Source: Stieleria neptunia
Lineage (GTDB): Bacteria; Planctomycetota; Planctomycetia; Pirellulales; Pirellulaceae
Length of the DNA: 64,000 bases
Assembly: GCF_007754155.1 (NCBI RefSeq)
Contig: NZ_CP037423.1
Location: 10,784,938 to 10,848,937 of the forward strand
Direction of reading: 5' to 3'
The translations under genes and the position numbers were made by a program. The notes beneath the pieces were generated by a model. That model ran no database searches, was not told where the DNA came from, and worked only from the letters and a program-made list of their open reading frames with translations. Below are positions 27,476-37,800 of this stretch, piece by piece (the first letter of the stretch is position 1; each line of letters opens with the position of its first letter).

Positions 27476-27781
27476 TTATTGGGTCATTTCACGCAAGGAC
27501 TTCAGCAGTTGCATCGCCTCGCTCTCGTCGTCCGTGTCAACCGGATCGGTTGGTGGTCCGGCAATTTGCGGTCTGGCAGCCTGCGGTCTGGCAGCCTGCC
27601 GCGCGGACGCTTGTTGGGAAGGGGGAATCAGACCACTGACGTCGATCGTTTTTCCGCTCGCCTCCGACAAACGTTTCATGATCCCGGCGGCGAATTGATC
27701 GAGTTCGGTTTCCCACTGATCAAGCGTTTCCAAGCTCAGCTCGGAATCGTCATCGGTTCTGAAAGGGGGGCTTTGGGTCAT
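27476..27781 (-). CDS. Small acidic/proline-rich protein of the chemosensory operon
   Basis: 101 aa from the ATG at 27781 (MTQSPPFRTDDDSEL); the frame upstream runs back into the response-regulator gene and is rejected. A short helical stretch, LDQWETELDQFAAGIMKRLSE shortened here to its core WETELDQFAAGIMKRL, precedes a low-complexity segment with a repeated QAARPQ-type motif and an acidic C-terminus ending in SLREMTQ. I recognise no family. Position between cheY and cheW suggests an accessory or phosphatase-like role, but no CheX/CheZ signature is present. Confidence 0.7.
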   Translation of the reverse strand: MTQSPPFRTDDDSELSLETLDQWETELDQFAAGIMKRLSEASGKTIDVSGLIPPSQQASARQAARPQAARPQIAGPPTDPVDTDDESEAMQLLKSLREMTQ

Positions 27782-27830
27782 CGCGAACGCACGGGAACAG
27801 GGAGACAAGTTGAAACAGATCGGATCGCCG

Positions 27831-28262
27831 TCACACGGTGCGCCGAAGCAGCGATTGGACGGTGTCGAGCAGCAGGTCGGGTTCGGTCGGTTTGGACAGG
27901 AACGCGCCGAGTTGGCTGCCGAGCGTTTCCAGGTGAGGTGCATCGGCGCTGGTCAAAAAGATCACGGGCGTCGAGCCGTCCCAGGATTCATCGGCGAGCA
28001 ACTCGTGGCAGACGCCATAGCCGTCCAGGACCGGCATGTTGATGTCCAGGATGATCAGGTCGGGTTTGGTTTGATTGGCCACCTCCACCGCTTTGCGTCC
28101 GTCTTCGGCTAACGCGACTTGGTAGCCGGCGTCGCGAAGCGTTCGATCGAGCAGGCGCAAGACGGTGCGACTGTCGTCGGCAACCAAAATCGTTTGATCC
28201 GACTGGGCGGAAGAGGCGCCGAAGCGAGCGGCGACACCAGCGGTCGGTTTCGTTGCAGTCAT
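27831..28262 (-). CDS. CheY-like response regulator, first gene of the operon
   Basis: 143 aa from the ATG at 28262, with GGAG 7 nt upstream. The open frame extends to a GTG at 28358, but that GTG lies inside the riboswitch, so 28262 is preferred. After a ~20-residue flexible N-terminus comes a complete receiver: Asp29/Asp30 (ILVADDS), phospho-acceptor Asp73 (LIILDINMP), a Thr/Ser in FLTSADAP, and Lys in LSKPTEP. No output domain, so it acts like CheY. It is the most likely direct target of CheA phosphorylation together with the PatA-like regulator. Confidence 0.9.
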   Translation of the reverse strand: MTATKPTAGVAARFGASSAQSDQTILVADDSRTVLRLLDRTLRDAGYQVALAEDGRKAVEVANQTKPDLIILDINMPVLDGYGVCHELLADESWDGSTPVIFLTSADAPHLETLGSQLGAFLSKPTEPDLLLDTVQSLLRRTV

Positions 28263-28269
28263 CAATTGA

Positions 28270-28283
28270 CTCCGGCAAGCCGG
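28270..28283 (-). promoter_or_regulatory. Hairpin overlapping the Shine-Dalgarno of the CheY-like gene
   Basis: CCGG-CTTG-CCGG at 28283-28272 forms a 4- to 5-bp hairpin whose 3' arm includes the GG of the ribosome site GGAG (28273-28270). The site is 7 nt from the ATG at 28262. It lies about 40 nt after the riboswitch aptamer, the place expected for an expression platform acting on translation. That it switches is inference. Confidence 0.45.
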
Positions 28284-28323
28284 CAACGGGTCGGTCGCTG
28301 GCAAAGACGTGGGGTTGATTCGT

Positions 28324-28405
28324 TCGGTAGTGCGGCCATCTCCATCGAGATCCGTCACTTTGCGTGCACGGCTTCACAGCCGGCTTGCCTGTTCGCGAGC
28401 GCCGA
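28324..28405 (-). promoter_or_regulatory. GEMM-type cyclic-di-nucleotide (c-di-GMP-I class) riboswitch candidate
   Basis: On the minus strand the leader shows closing arms TCGG (28405-28402) and CCGA (28327-28324), then AGGCAAGCC, a stem GGCT-GTGA-AGCC capped by a GNRA tetraloop, then ACGCAAAG (the most conserved GEMM block), then ACGG with an inner hairpin ATCTC/GAGAT, then GGCCGC and ACTACCGA. Order and spacing match the GEMM consensus (GGCAAACC, GNRA-capped stem, ACGCAAAG, second stem, TACCGA). GEMM aptamers bind c-di-GMP, a variant binds cGAMP; I cannot assign the ligand from the sequence. It lies 62 nt upstream of a CheY-like gene and so would control the whole operon. Confidence 0.75.
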
Positions 28406-28572
28406 TTTCCGGCCGCACGCCTCCCTCGATAGCCCCATTGCATGATGGACCCACCGCGGGAAAAACGCTCCGAGCGATCGCCGTTGACGACGGCGAACGC
28501 ACCGGAGTGTTCTGGTGAAGGGTTGGTCACTCCGCGAGAGAGTCAAGCAAAACCGTGAAAAGTGTCCGTCAA

Positions 28573-29709
28573 TCAGAAAGACGGCAAACCCTCGATCAGA
28601 CGATCCACCATCTCGTCGCTGTGCCCGGCTGAGAGCGATAGACGCAGTCGCGCCTGGCCTTCGGGGACCGTCGGCGGTCGGATCGCCGGCACAAACATCC
28701 CCAAGTCATACAACCGCTGCGATGCCGAAACCGCATCGGCGTCGGACCCGATCGGAATCGGAACGATCGGTATCCCGGACTCGATCGCCGCGCAAGCGAG
28801 CCCCAGCTCCGCGCGAACGCGTCGGGCCAGGGCACACACCCGATCACGGCGGCGGCGGATCTCTTGGGGATCCGCCAGCGCCACCAGCGCCGACTCGACC
28901 GCGGGCATCGACAACGCGGTACTGTAAATCAACGGACGGCAATGGTTGACCAGATAGTCCGCAACCACTTGCGGGCAAGCGACGAACCCGCCCTGGCCGC
29001 CGAGCGCTTTGCTGAGTGTTCCGATTCGAATCGGGATGTCGGCTTTCACGCCCCAGGCTTCGCAGGCCCCCGAACCATGATCGCCCAAAATGCCGGTCCC
29101 GTGTGCCTCGTCCACGATCAGGGTCGCGTCGTGCCCGGCGGCCACCTCGCACAGGTCGCCGAGCGGCGCGACGTGTCCGTCCATGCTGAACACCGAGTCG
29201 GTCACGATCCAAACGCGGCGGTGCGCGTCGCGGTGCGCGGCCAACAACCGGGCGACCGCATCGACGTCCCGGTGCGGATAAACGATTCGCTCGGCTTTGG
29301 ACAACCGGCAACCGTCGATCAGCGAGGCATGGTTCAATTCGTCGCTCAGGATCAAGTCGCCCTGTCGGCAAATCGCCGACACCGTGCCCGAACAGGCGGC
29401 GAATCCGGTCGGGAACACCAGCGCCGCCTCGGTCTGTTCGAACCGGGCGATCGTTTCGGCAAGCAACTGATGACGATCGGTCCAGCCGCAAACCAACCCG
29501 CTGGCCTGCGCACCGACCGAATCAACACGGATCGACTTGGACGCCACAAACGACGCCAAACCCAGATAGTCATTGGAGCCGAAGTTGATCAACCGCCGGC
29601 CCGCCGCGTCGACCAAGTGAACACCGTCCAACCGCCGCGGATGCAACTGGCGCATCCGCCCGCGGCAACGCAACTCGGCTAACGTCTGATCAAAGTCATC
29701 CCACATCAT
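28573..29709 (-). CDS. bioF: 8-amino-7-oxononanoate synthase (or closely related alpha-oxoamine synthase)
   Basis: 378 aa, usual family length. The PLP fold type I signature includes FGSNDYLGLA, then HASLIDG, DEAHGTGILGDHG and TLSKALGGQGG with the Schiff-base Lys234. BioF condenses pimeloyl-thioester and L-alanine to 8-amino-7-oxononanoate in biotin synthesis. Glycine C-acetyltransferase is the main alternative, but the conserved sequence and length fit BioF better. It is about 80 bp downstream of glnS on the same strand, with no other biotin gene near, so operon membership is doubtful. Confidence 0.88.
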   Translation of the reverse strand: MMWDDFDQTLAELRCRGRMRQLHPRRLDGVHLVDAAGRRLINFGSNDYLGLASFVASKSIRVDSVGAQASGLVCGWTDRHQLLAETIARFEQTEAALVFPTGFAACSGTVSAICRQGDLILSDELNHASLIDGCRLSKAERIVYPHRDVDAVARLLAAHRDAHRRVWIVTDSVFSMDGHVAPLGDLCEVAAGHDATLIVDEAHGTGILGDHGSGACEAWGVKADIPIRIGTLSKALGGQGGFVACPQVVADYLVNHCRPLIYSTALSMPAVESALVALADPQEIRRRRDRVCALARRVRAELGLACAAIESGIPIVPIPIGSDADAVSASQRLYDLGMFVPAIRPPTVPEGQARLRLSLSAGHSDEMVDRLIEGLPSF

Positions 29710-29789
29710 GGCCTACACTTTCGCAATCACCGACGCGTCCCGGTCGAGACGTTTTTCGAAGGACTCGAACTTCAGCCATCGGGTCGCGT

Positions 29790-31496
<1,707 letters not shown>

Positions 31497-31644
31497 GGCG
31501 TCGGCTTTGCGTTGGATGATAAAGCAGTTCTACGGAAAGGTGACGTGCCACGTCCCGTTCGGGTTCGTGCGCACGTCGACTGCCAGGATCAAACAACAAA
31601 TCTGTCGAAAACGCAACGCCAGGATGCGACGGTCTGGACGGGCG

Positions 31645-32997
31645 TTAAATCGCCTCGGTGGTCTCGGGGTCGGGCTTTTTGACCGAGCGGACGAAGTTGA
31701 TCAGGTGCCAGATGTCGTCTTTTTCGTATTCGCCGGGGACAAAGGTGGATGCCGGCATCGGGCTACCTTCGATGCCCTGCACGATCCGACGATACAGATC
31801 TTCGGCGGCTTCTCCGCCGCGAAACACGCCTTCGGAGAAATTACGCGGCAATGCGTTCTTCGGTGGCATCGCTCCCCGGGCCATCAAGGGGATCAGCGAC
31901 TCGGTGTCTTCGGGTTTCAGCCCGGCCCGTGTCGTCCAGTCTTTGGTCCAGTCGTCGTAATCCTTGTTCTGGCCGTCGCCGTAGCCTTTTTCGCCGTGAC
32001 ACTTGCTGCACGAAGCGACTTTTCCGGTGAAAATTTCTCGGCCCCGTTTGATCGATGCCGCCAGCGCCTCGGCCTGGTCGCCTTGGGACAGTTCGACGAA
32101 CTCGGCGTAATTGTCGGCCACGGGGATGTCGGCCGGCGGCTCGGGGACTTCGACAATGTCCTCTTCGGCGTCCAGCCAATCAAATCCGATGTCCTCGAGC
32201 ATTTCGACCGCGATCTCCATCGACTCGTCAAAATTGTCCAACCGGTCGGCAAGCTCCGCGGCCGGATCGTCCTCGGGTTCTCCGGCCTCTTCCCAGGCCT
32301 CGATCTGTTTCTCAATTTGCTCGCGACCGCCGGCGGCCAAGGTTTCCCCGAGTTGGCGATCGATGATCCGGTCACCACCTTCCAAATCCAATTCAAAGAT
32401 CGCGTCATCGATCAGGGTGCGTTCCAGTTCCCCGCGAATCGACAGGTAGATCACGTAGTCGACGAGCGCTTGGATGTCCTTTTCCTTCAAATCGGGAATT
32501 TTAACCATCCCCGTGCCTGCAATTCCGTTGCGAATCGAGCGGGCGAGGTCTTCGCGGATCGGCTTGGAACCTCGCTTGGTTGACTTGAACTTAAAAATCC
32601 CATGCCGATAGTCTCGCGGGTACGGATCCTGGGTGGCCGAGGCTTCGCCGCGTCCATTGCCCGTGACCCCGTGGCAACTGACACAATGTTTGCGATACAG
32701 CCCGCTGCCTTCGGCGATCGGGCCGGCTGCGGTTTTGATTCGGTCCAGCGAGATCAAGTCGGCGAAGTCTTCGTCTTGCAGGGCTTCGGGCAAGGTCGGC
32801 TCGTCCGGGGTTCCAAACATGCCGTCGACGATCCAGCTGGCATCCTGCATGGCCTGCTCCATCGGAATGCCTTCTTTGATCTGGTATTTCATCGCGTGGA
32901 CCAGATTCGGCTCGAATTCCGCCGTGTATTCGGATGGCTTTTGGCTGCATCCGGCGAACAGAAACAGGGCCAGGGCGGACAGGATGTAGTTTTTCAT
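31645..32997 (-). CDS. Di-heme cytochrome c lipoprotein
   Basis: 450 aa from the ATG at 32997, which gives a lipoprotein signal MKNYILSALALFLFAGCSQ; the frame upstream is non-coding. Two CxxCH heme sites are present, CVSCH in the first cytochrome c domain (about residues 100-190) and CSKCH in the second (about 330-430), separated by an acidic region. The domains are arranged as in two-heme electron carriers that serve periplasmic respiratory chains. Partner is not identifiable: the flanking genes are aminoacyl-tRNA synthetases. The structure resembles cytochrome subunits attached to oxidase clusters elsewhere in planctomycetes, but no oxidase genes are in the window. Confidence 0.88.
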   Translation of the reverse strand: MKNYILSALALFLFAGCSQKPSEYTAEFEPNLVHAMKYQIKEGIPMEQAMQDASWIVDGMFGTPDEPTLPEALQDEDFADLISLDRIKTAAGPIAEGSGLYRKHCVSCHGVTGNGRGEASATQDPYPRDYRHGIFKFKSTKRGSKPIREDLARSIRNGIAGTGMVKIPDLKEKDIQALVDYVIYLSIRGELERTLIDDAIFELDLEGGDRIIDRQLGETLAAGGREQIEKQIEAWEEAGEPEDDPAAELADRLDNFDESMEIAVEMLEDIGFDWLDAEEDIVEVPEPPADIPVADNYAEFVELSQGDQAEALAASIKRGREIFTGKVASCSKCHGEKGYGDGQNKDYDDWTKDWTTRAGLKPEDTESLIPLMARGAMPPKNALPRNFSEGVFRGGEAAEDLYRRIVQGIEGSPMPASTFVPGEYEKDDIWHLINFVRSVKKPDPETTEAI

Positions 32998-33203
32998 GGG
33001 ATTTCGACAGAGAACGAACACGGGGGGAGGCCCGGACGCTCGCAGCAAACCGGCTGATCTTCCTAAAATCTCAGCCGTTTTGTGCGAACCTACGGGCGAT
33101 GATCCATCCACACCGGCTCGACGCAGCGATACAGGGCTCGTAGGGATCCGGTTGCATCGGTGGTTGAGCGGATCCTGTAACCTGCGCCATTTCGGGGATA
33201 GAA

Positions 33204-34754
33204 TCAAGCTTCTGCGGCTTTTTTGCACGCGTTTTCGATCCGCTCGGCCACCGTCTCTTTACCGAGAATGGCCAGTGTATCAAACACGCCAAATCCGACG
33301 GCGGTCCCGGTCACGGCGACGCGGACGGCATGAATGATCTGTCCGATCTCGATTTCGGCCGTTTCACAGTAGCCTTTGAGCAGCGATTCCGCCGCCGCCG
33401 CGTCCAGCGACTCGGCCGCCAACACCGCTTCGCGAAAACCGGACAACAGGTCGCAGGCGTCGGCCGGCTTGGTGATCCGCTTTTTGAAGGCTTTGGGATC
33501 GTACTCGATCGCATCGATGAAACAGTAATCGAAATCGATGATGTCCCCGGCGACCTTCAGCCGATCCCCGGCGGCGGCGACGACGGCGGCGAGTTTCGGG
33601 TCGTCCTTGGATTCGACCAGCCCCGCGGCGGTCGCGAACGGAGCCACCGCTTGCAATCGAGCCTCGGCCGAGAGCGAGGCGAAATGGTCGGCCTGGAACG
33701 CCATCAGTTTTTGCGGGTCGAACGAGGCCGGTGACTTGGTGACGCGAGCCAACGAGAACAGCTCGATCATCTCGGCGACGGAAAACTTTTCCCGTTCACC
33801 GTCCAGGGACCAACCCAGCAACAGCAGGTAGTTCAGCAACGCGTCGGCGGTGAATCCGATGTCGCGGTAGAAATCGACGATGACCGGATTGAAGGTCTGG
33901 TCATCGGTCGTCAGATTGCACCGCTGGGCGATCCGGTTGCCGTGTTCGAGCAGGTCCGCGAAGTCTTTGTTCTTGAGGTACTTGTTCAGCTTGCGCTTGC
34001 TCAGTTTGGCCGTCCCGCCCGGCTCGGCGACGTACGGCAGGTGGGCGTATTGCGGACGCGGGTAACCGAGCGATTCGAGGATAAAGATTTGCCGCGGCGT
34101 GTTGGGCAGGTGTTCTTCGGCGCGGACGACGTGCGTGATTCCGAAGGCATGGTCGTCGATGACGCTGGCCAAGTGGTACAACGGGCTGCCGTCGGTGCGG
34201 GCGATCACATGGTCTTGTTCGGTCTCCCAAGCGACGGTCACCGTGCCGCGGACCAGGTCCTCAATCACGCAGTCGCCTTCACGCGGCATCTTCAACCGAA
34301 TCGTCGCCTGTCGACCCTCTGCTTCGTAAGCCTTGGCCGCTTCGTCGTCGGCCGCCATCCAACGCCGATCGTAGAAAAACCGTTCGCCGCGCTTTTCGGC
34401 AGCCTCACGCTCGGCCTTCAATTCTTCCGGCAACGCGTAGTCGCGATAGGCGTGTCCGCTGGCGAGCAAGTCGGCGACCGCGGCTTTGTGCAGATCGATG
34501 CGTTGGGATTGGTAGTAGGGGCCGTTGGGGCCGCCGATTTCCGGGCCTTCATCCCAGTCGATGCCGAGCCACTTGAAACCATCCAGGATCGGTTGCAGGG
34601 CTTCGGTCACGTTGCGTCCCGCGTCGGTGTCATCGATCCGCAGGATAAACTGCCCGCCGGATTGTTTGGCCAACAGCCAGTTGAAGAGGGCCGTACGGAC
34701 ACCGCCGATGTGCAAGTAACCGGTCGGACTGGGCGCAAAACGGGTTCGAATCAT
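33204..34754 (-). CDS. gltX: Glutamyl-tRNA synthetase
   Basis: 516 aa from the ATG at 34754 ([18 protein letters not shown]), the conserved class I start; additional upstream codons are not family-like. KLSKRKL near residue 246 is the KMSKS-type loop. [11 protein letters not shown] and the [14 protein letters not shown] region are characteristic of GluRS, and a helical anticodon-binding domain follows. The enzyme attaches glutamate to tRNA-Glu, and Glu-tRNA also feeds tetrapyrrole synthesis. It lies 200 bp upstream of the cytochrome lipoprotein gene, on the same strand as glnS. Confidence 0.95.
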   Translation of the reverse strand: MIRTRFAPSPTGYLHIGGVRTALFNWLLAKQSGGQFILRIDDTDAGRNVTEALQPILDGFKWLGIDWDEGPEIGGPNGPYYQSQRIDLHKAAVADLLASGHAYRDYALPEELKAEREAAEKRGERFFYDRRWMAADDEAAKAYEAEGRQATIRLKMPREGDCVIEDLVRGTVTVAWETEQDHVIARTDGSPLYHLASVIDDHAFGITHVVRAEEHLPNTPRQIFILESLGYPRPQYAHLPYVAEPGGTAKLSKRKLNKYLKNKDFADLLEHGNRIAQRCNLTTDDQTFNPVIVDFYRDIGFTADALLNYLLLLGWSLDGEREKFSVAEMIELFSLARVTKSPASFDPQKLMAFQADHFASLSAEARLQAVAPFATAAGLVESKDDPKLAAVVAAAGDRLKVAGDIIDFDYCFIDAIEYDPKAFKKRITKPADACDLLSGFREAVLAAESLDAAAAESLLKGYCETAEIEIGQIIHAVRVAVTGTAVGFGVFDTLAILGKETVAERIENACKKAAEA

Positions 34755-34865
34755 GAGAAATTGGATGGGAACGGGAGGACGGGAATGGCGACACAAACAA
34801 TATCAGCGCCCGCGGTTGAAACGAAGGGCGGCGCCGGCATCCCCGCACCCGGCAGTCACCCGATC

Positions 34866-36698
34866 CTACGCCGCTCGGCCGGTGCGTTTGAGGTGCTTTC
34901 GCATCCGTCGCCGTTCCGCTTTGCTCATCGATTCCCAGTCGATGTCATCGGGATCGATGTCGTCGTCGAGGGGCGGGGCTGGATTGCCGCGCTGCGGTGC
35001 TGTGGCCTGCGCGCCGCGCGGTTGGCGAGCGGCGGAGCTGAGCGGGCCCGAGCCGCGTGATGGGGAAGAGGCACCGCGAGCCGGCGTTTGACCGGACGGT
35101 TGCGACTTGGAGCGATCGCTTGTCGCGTCGGTCTCCGAATCGTCCGTCTCCTCGGCGTTGACCTGCTTGCGTCGTCGCAGCCCGCCGAACCAGCCCCTCT
35201 TCTCCTTCGGCTCGGCCTCCGCTTGATCGTCACGCTCAGACACCGGCTCGGCCGAGTCCTCGTCCTGGTCCGGGGAGTCAGAAACCGGTTGGGGTTTCAG
35301 CCGCAGTGAGAACCAGCGTTTCTTTTTCGCCGGGCGTTCGGCGTCCGGTGGGTCGTCGGATTTCGGCTCGGGTTCAGCTGCCGATTCGGATGCCTCCGCT
35401 TCGTCGGCTGGCTCGGTCGGGCGTGCCGCGCGAAGGCCGAACCAACGGCGTTTGGGTTTGGTTTGATCGGCCGCATCGTCAACGGTGCCATTGTCCTCGG
35501 CGGTCTTGCCAGCGGTCGCGTCGGTCTCGGACGAGCCGCCGGGCTTCGCGTCGTTTGAATCAGAATCGGAATCGCTTTTTCCGCCGCGGCGTCTCAGGCG
35601 GGCCAGCCAACCCGGCTTGTCCGGCCGCGATGAACGGTTTTCATCGACATCCGTTTCCTGAGCGTCGTCTTTGGAAACCGCGTCGGATTTGGCCGCCGGG
35701 GCGACCGCGCGGGGACGCCGGGTTGGGACGCCGGCAACTGCGGGTCGCGGCGTGTCTTGCGGCTCAAAAAACTCTGACCGGAAATCTTCGTCATCACGGT
35801 TGCGGCGTTCGGCGACCCATTGGGCGAGACGTTCGCGGATCGACGGAGCCGCGGGGATGTTGCGGATCTGGCGGTACATGGAACGCAGGTAAAGCGTCGC
35901 GGCCACCAAAAAACAGGACCACGTCAGCATCGGTGCGGCGATCACCAGCGTCGCCTTGGCGGGGCCATCGACCACGACGATCTGCCAATGGGCGAGTTCT
36001 GAAAAACCGATCAGGACGGCCGAGACGATCAGGGCGACGAGGGCCGGGCGACAACGATGGACCTCGGCGATCAATCGCATGGTCAGGATGATGCCGCCGA
36101 CGTCCAGCACGATCCGCAACCAATTCGCCCCGGAAAGCACCGCACGGTCGCCGACCAGAAGATCCAGCGACGCGCCCAGCCAGCCGACCAGATCGACGGT
36201 CGCATGGACACTGGCCAACAACAACACCACCAACGTCAATTGCCACAACTGATAGTGGCCGCGATAGTCGTCGCGTCGGTGTCGGCGAAGCACGTAGATC
36301 AAACGGGTGGCACCGGCCGAAAGCAACAGCAGCATCGTCGTCCACCAGGCGCCGAGACTGTCTGGCCGATGGATCAGCAACGGGCGGGCGAGATCGGCGC
36401 GAGCGGCAAGACTGGGCCAGGTGAAGGCCGCGTGATGGAACATCGTCAGCACGATCGAAATCGCCACCACGACCGCCGCGGACATCCCCATCGCCAGTCG
36501 GGAAACCGGGACCAACGAAAACCATCGTCCGCGAAGATGCTGATGCACGCGCGACCCGAATGCCTGGGCCGGCTGCCGTGCGGCGCGCAGTTCCGCCGCC
36601 GCGCGACGCGTCGCCGGCGTGGAGGGGGTGTGGGGGGACACGTGCGAATGGTACAGCACGCGCCGCCGACGGTCAGTGGTGCGGCGAAGTTGGGACAT
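34866..36698 (-). CDS. Polytopic membrane protein with repeated W-F motifs in a charged tail
   Basis: 610 aa, family not recognised. Residues ~60-290 hold about six membrane segments (for example AVVVAISIVLTMF, ATRLIYVL, TLVVLLLASVHATV, ALIVSAVLIGFSELA, WSCFLVAATLYL). The cytoplasmic tail is alternately acidic and basic, and contains four related short motifs: PGWLARLRRRG near 363, RRWFGLR near 418, KRWFSLR near 462 and RGWFGGLRRRK near 500, each followed by an acidic linker. The protein closes with ESMSKAERRRMRKHL. The pattern suggests multivalent binding, for example to nucleic acid or a protein surface. No promoter or operon partner is evident. Confidence 0.75.
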   Translation of the reverse strand: MSQLRRTTDRRRRVLYHSHVSPHTPSTPATRRAAAELRAARQPAQAFGSRVHQHLRGRWFSLVPVSRLAMGMSAAVVVAISIVLTMFHHAAFTWPSLAARADLARPLLIHRPDSLGAWWTTMLLLLSAGATRLIYVLRRHRRDDYRGHYQLWQLTLVVLLLASVHATVDLVGWLGASLDLLVGDRAVLSGANWLRIVLDVGGIILTMRLIAEVHRCRPALVALIVSAVLIGFSELAHWQIVVVDGPAKATLVIAAPMLTWSCFLVAATLYLRSMYRQIRNIPAAPSIRERLAQWVAERRNRDDEDFRSEFFEPQDTPRPAVAGVPTRRPRAVAPAAKSDAVSKDDAQETDVDENRSSRPDKPGWLARLRRRGGKSDSDSDSNDAKPGGSSETDATAGKTAEDNGTVDDAADQTKPKRRWFGLRAARPTEPADEAEASESAAEPEPKSDDPPDAERPAKKKRWFSLRLKPQPVSDSPDQDEDSAEPVSERDDQAEAEPKEKRGWFGGLRRRKQVNAEETDDSETDATSDRSKSQPSGQTPARGASSPSRGSGPLSSAARQPRGAQATAPQRGNPAPPLDDDIDPDDIDWESMSKAERRRMRKHLKRTGRAA

Positions 36699-37126
36699 GA
36701 ACGGGGGGCGGTCGAGTCGATCGGAAGCGGCGGCTCAAGTGATGCCAGTGACGCTAGCAATGGCACCGGCCGCCTGCAGCGGGAACGGGGAATTCGTCGC
36801 CCTCAAGTTCCTACGAAAAACCGCGGGACCGGGTCAATCGGGTTCACGGCGAACCCCGACGGGGGCACCAAGTGTCTCGCTGCCAGGCGGATCGGCCGGT
36901 TGAAGGCTGAAAGCCGCCGGCGGAGATGAAGGTTTCGCAAAAGTCGGCGTTCCTGAGGGCCTTTGAGGCTCAATTGGGGGCCCATTCGGACTGTCGGGTT
37001 GACTAGAATGTGAATGCTGATGTGGTTCATCAGAAGACAGTGCGGATTGCAACACGCAACATCATCCCGATCGTGTCACCCCGGCTGGCCGCTAGGCCAT
37101 GCAACAAGTGCAAGGATTTCGCAGAG
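36699..37126. other. Intergenic region, nothing recognised
   Basis: About 430 bases between divergent genes. I found no convincing small ORF, RNA gene or repeat. A weak inverted pair, GGGTTC/GAACCC, lies near 36838-36855. The region should contain both divergent promoters, but no recognisable boxes stand out. Confidence 0.5.
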
Positions 37127-37732
37127 ATGAGTCAGAGTTTGCTGGACAGTCACGTTTTGATTTTGAACCGATTTTACATGGCCATTCGCGTGGTCGATGT
37201 ACGTCGAACGTTGACGCTGTTGTATCGCCAATGTGCCGAGGTGATCAGCCACGAGGCGGGCCAGTTCATCAGCTATGACTTTGACAGCTGGTGCGAGATG
37301 AGTCAGCTCAACGCGATCGAAAAGCAACCCGGCGATGACTTCATTCAAGCGGTCGGGTTTGAGATGCAAGTTCCACGCATCGCCCGTTTGACGCGTTTCG
37401 ACCGGATGCCGATGCAGACGGTTCGTTTTAATCGCAAGAACCTGTTTGCCCGCGACGAACACACCTGCCAGTACTGCGGCAAGGACTATCCGACGCACAA
37501 GTTGAGCTTGGATCACGTCGTGCCGCGGAGCCAGGGAGGGCCGACGACCTGGGAAAACATCGTCGCGTGTTGTTTGCGCTGCAACAGCCGCAAGGGCGGC
37601 CGCACGCCCAAGCAAGCGGGCATGAAGCTGCGAACCAAGCCGGCCAAGCCACGGTTCAACCCGCTGGTCACGCATTCGGTCAATGACCCGCGTTACGACT
37701 GCTGGAAGACGTTTCTGCCGGCCGCCGGTTGA
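37127..37732 (+). CDS. HNH endonuclease domain protein
   Basis: 201 aa from the ATG at 37127, preceded by AAGGA; an ATG at 37010 would add 39 residues that look non-coding. The C-terminal half has an HNH/zinc-finger nuclease fold: CQYCGKDY, then LSLDHVVPRSQGG (metal-associated His130), then NIVACCLRCNSRKGGRTP. The N-terminal ~95 residues are unassigned (LILNRFYMAIRVVDVRRTL). Proteins of this length with this layout are common in planctomycetes and elsewhere. A strong terminator follows immediately. Its function is unknown. Confidence 0.85.
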   Translation: MSQSLLDSHVLILNRFYMAIRVVDVRRTLTLLYRQCAEVISHEAGQFISYDFDSWCEMSQLNAIEKQPGDDFIQAVGFEMQVPRIARLTRFDRMPMQTVRFNRKNLFARDEHTCQYCGKDYPTHKLSLDHVVPRSQGGPTTWENIVACCLRCNSRKGGRTPKQAGMKLRTKPAKPRFNPLVTHSVNDPRYDCWKTFLPAAG

Positions 37733-37749
37733 AATCGCTGCCGCATCAA

Positions 37750-37786
37750 AAAAAGCCTCGTCGGTGAACCACCGACGAGGCTTTTT
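37750..37786. terminator. Bidirectional intrinsic terminator
   Basis: A 17-bp stem (arms 37750-37766 and 37770-37786, core GCCTCGTCGGTG with complement CACCGACGAGGC) encloses a 3-nt loop and has five A's on one side and five T's on the other. It lies between the HNH gene (plus) and the ferredoxin gene (minus), and fits both strands. Confidence 0.9.
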
Positions 37787-37800
37787 GTTTGGCGGGTGAC

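Noticed and set aside
28265..28358. N-terminal extension of the CheY-like protein from a GTG at 28358
   Set aside because: The extension overlaps the riboswitch aptamer and encodes no receiver residues; the ATG at 28262 has a good Shine-Dalgarno.
32998..33228. N-terminal extension of the cytochrome lipoprotein
   Set aside because: The extra 77 residues look non-coding and would destroy the lipoprotein signal starting at 32997.
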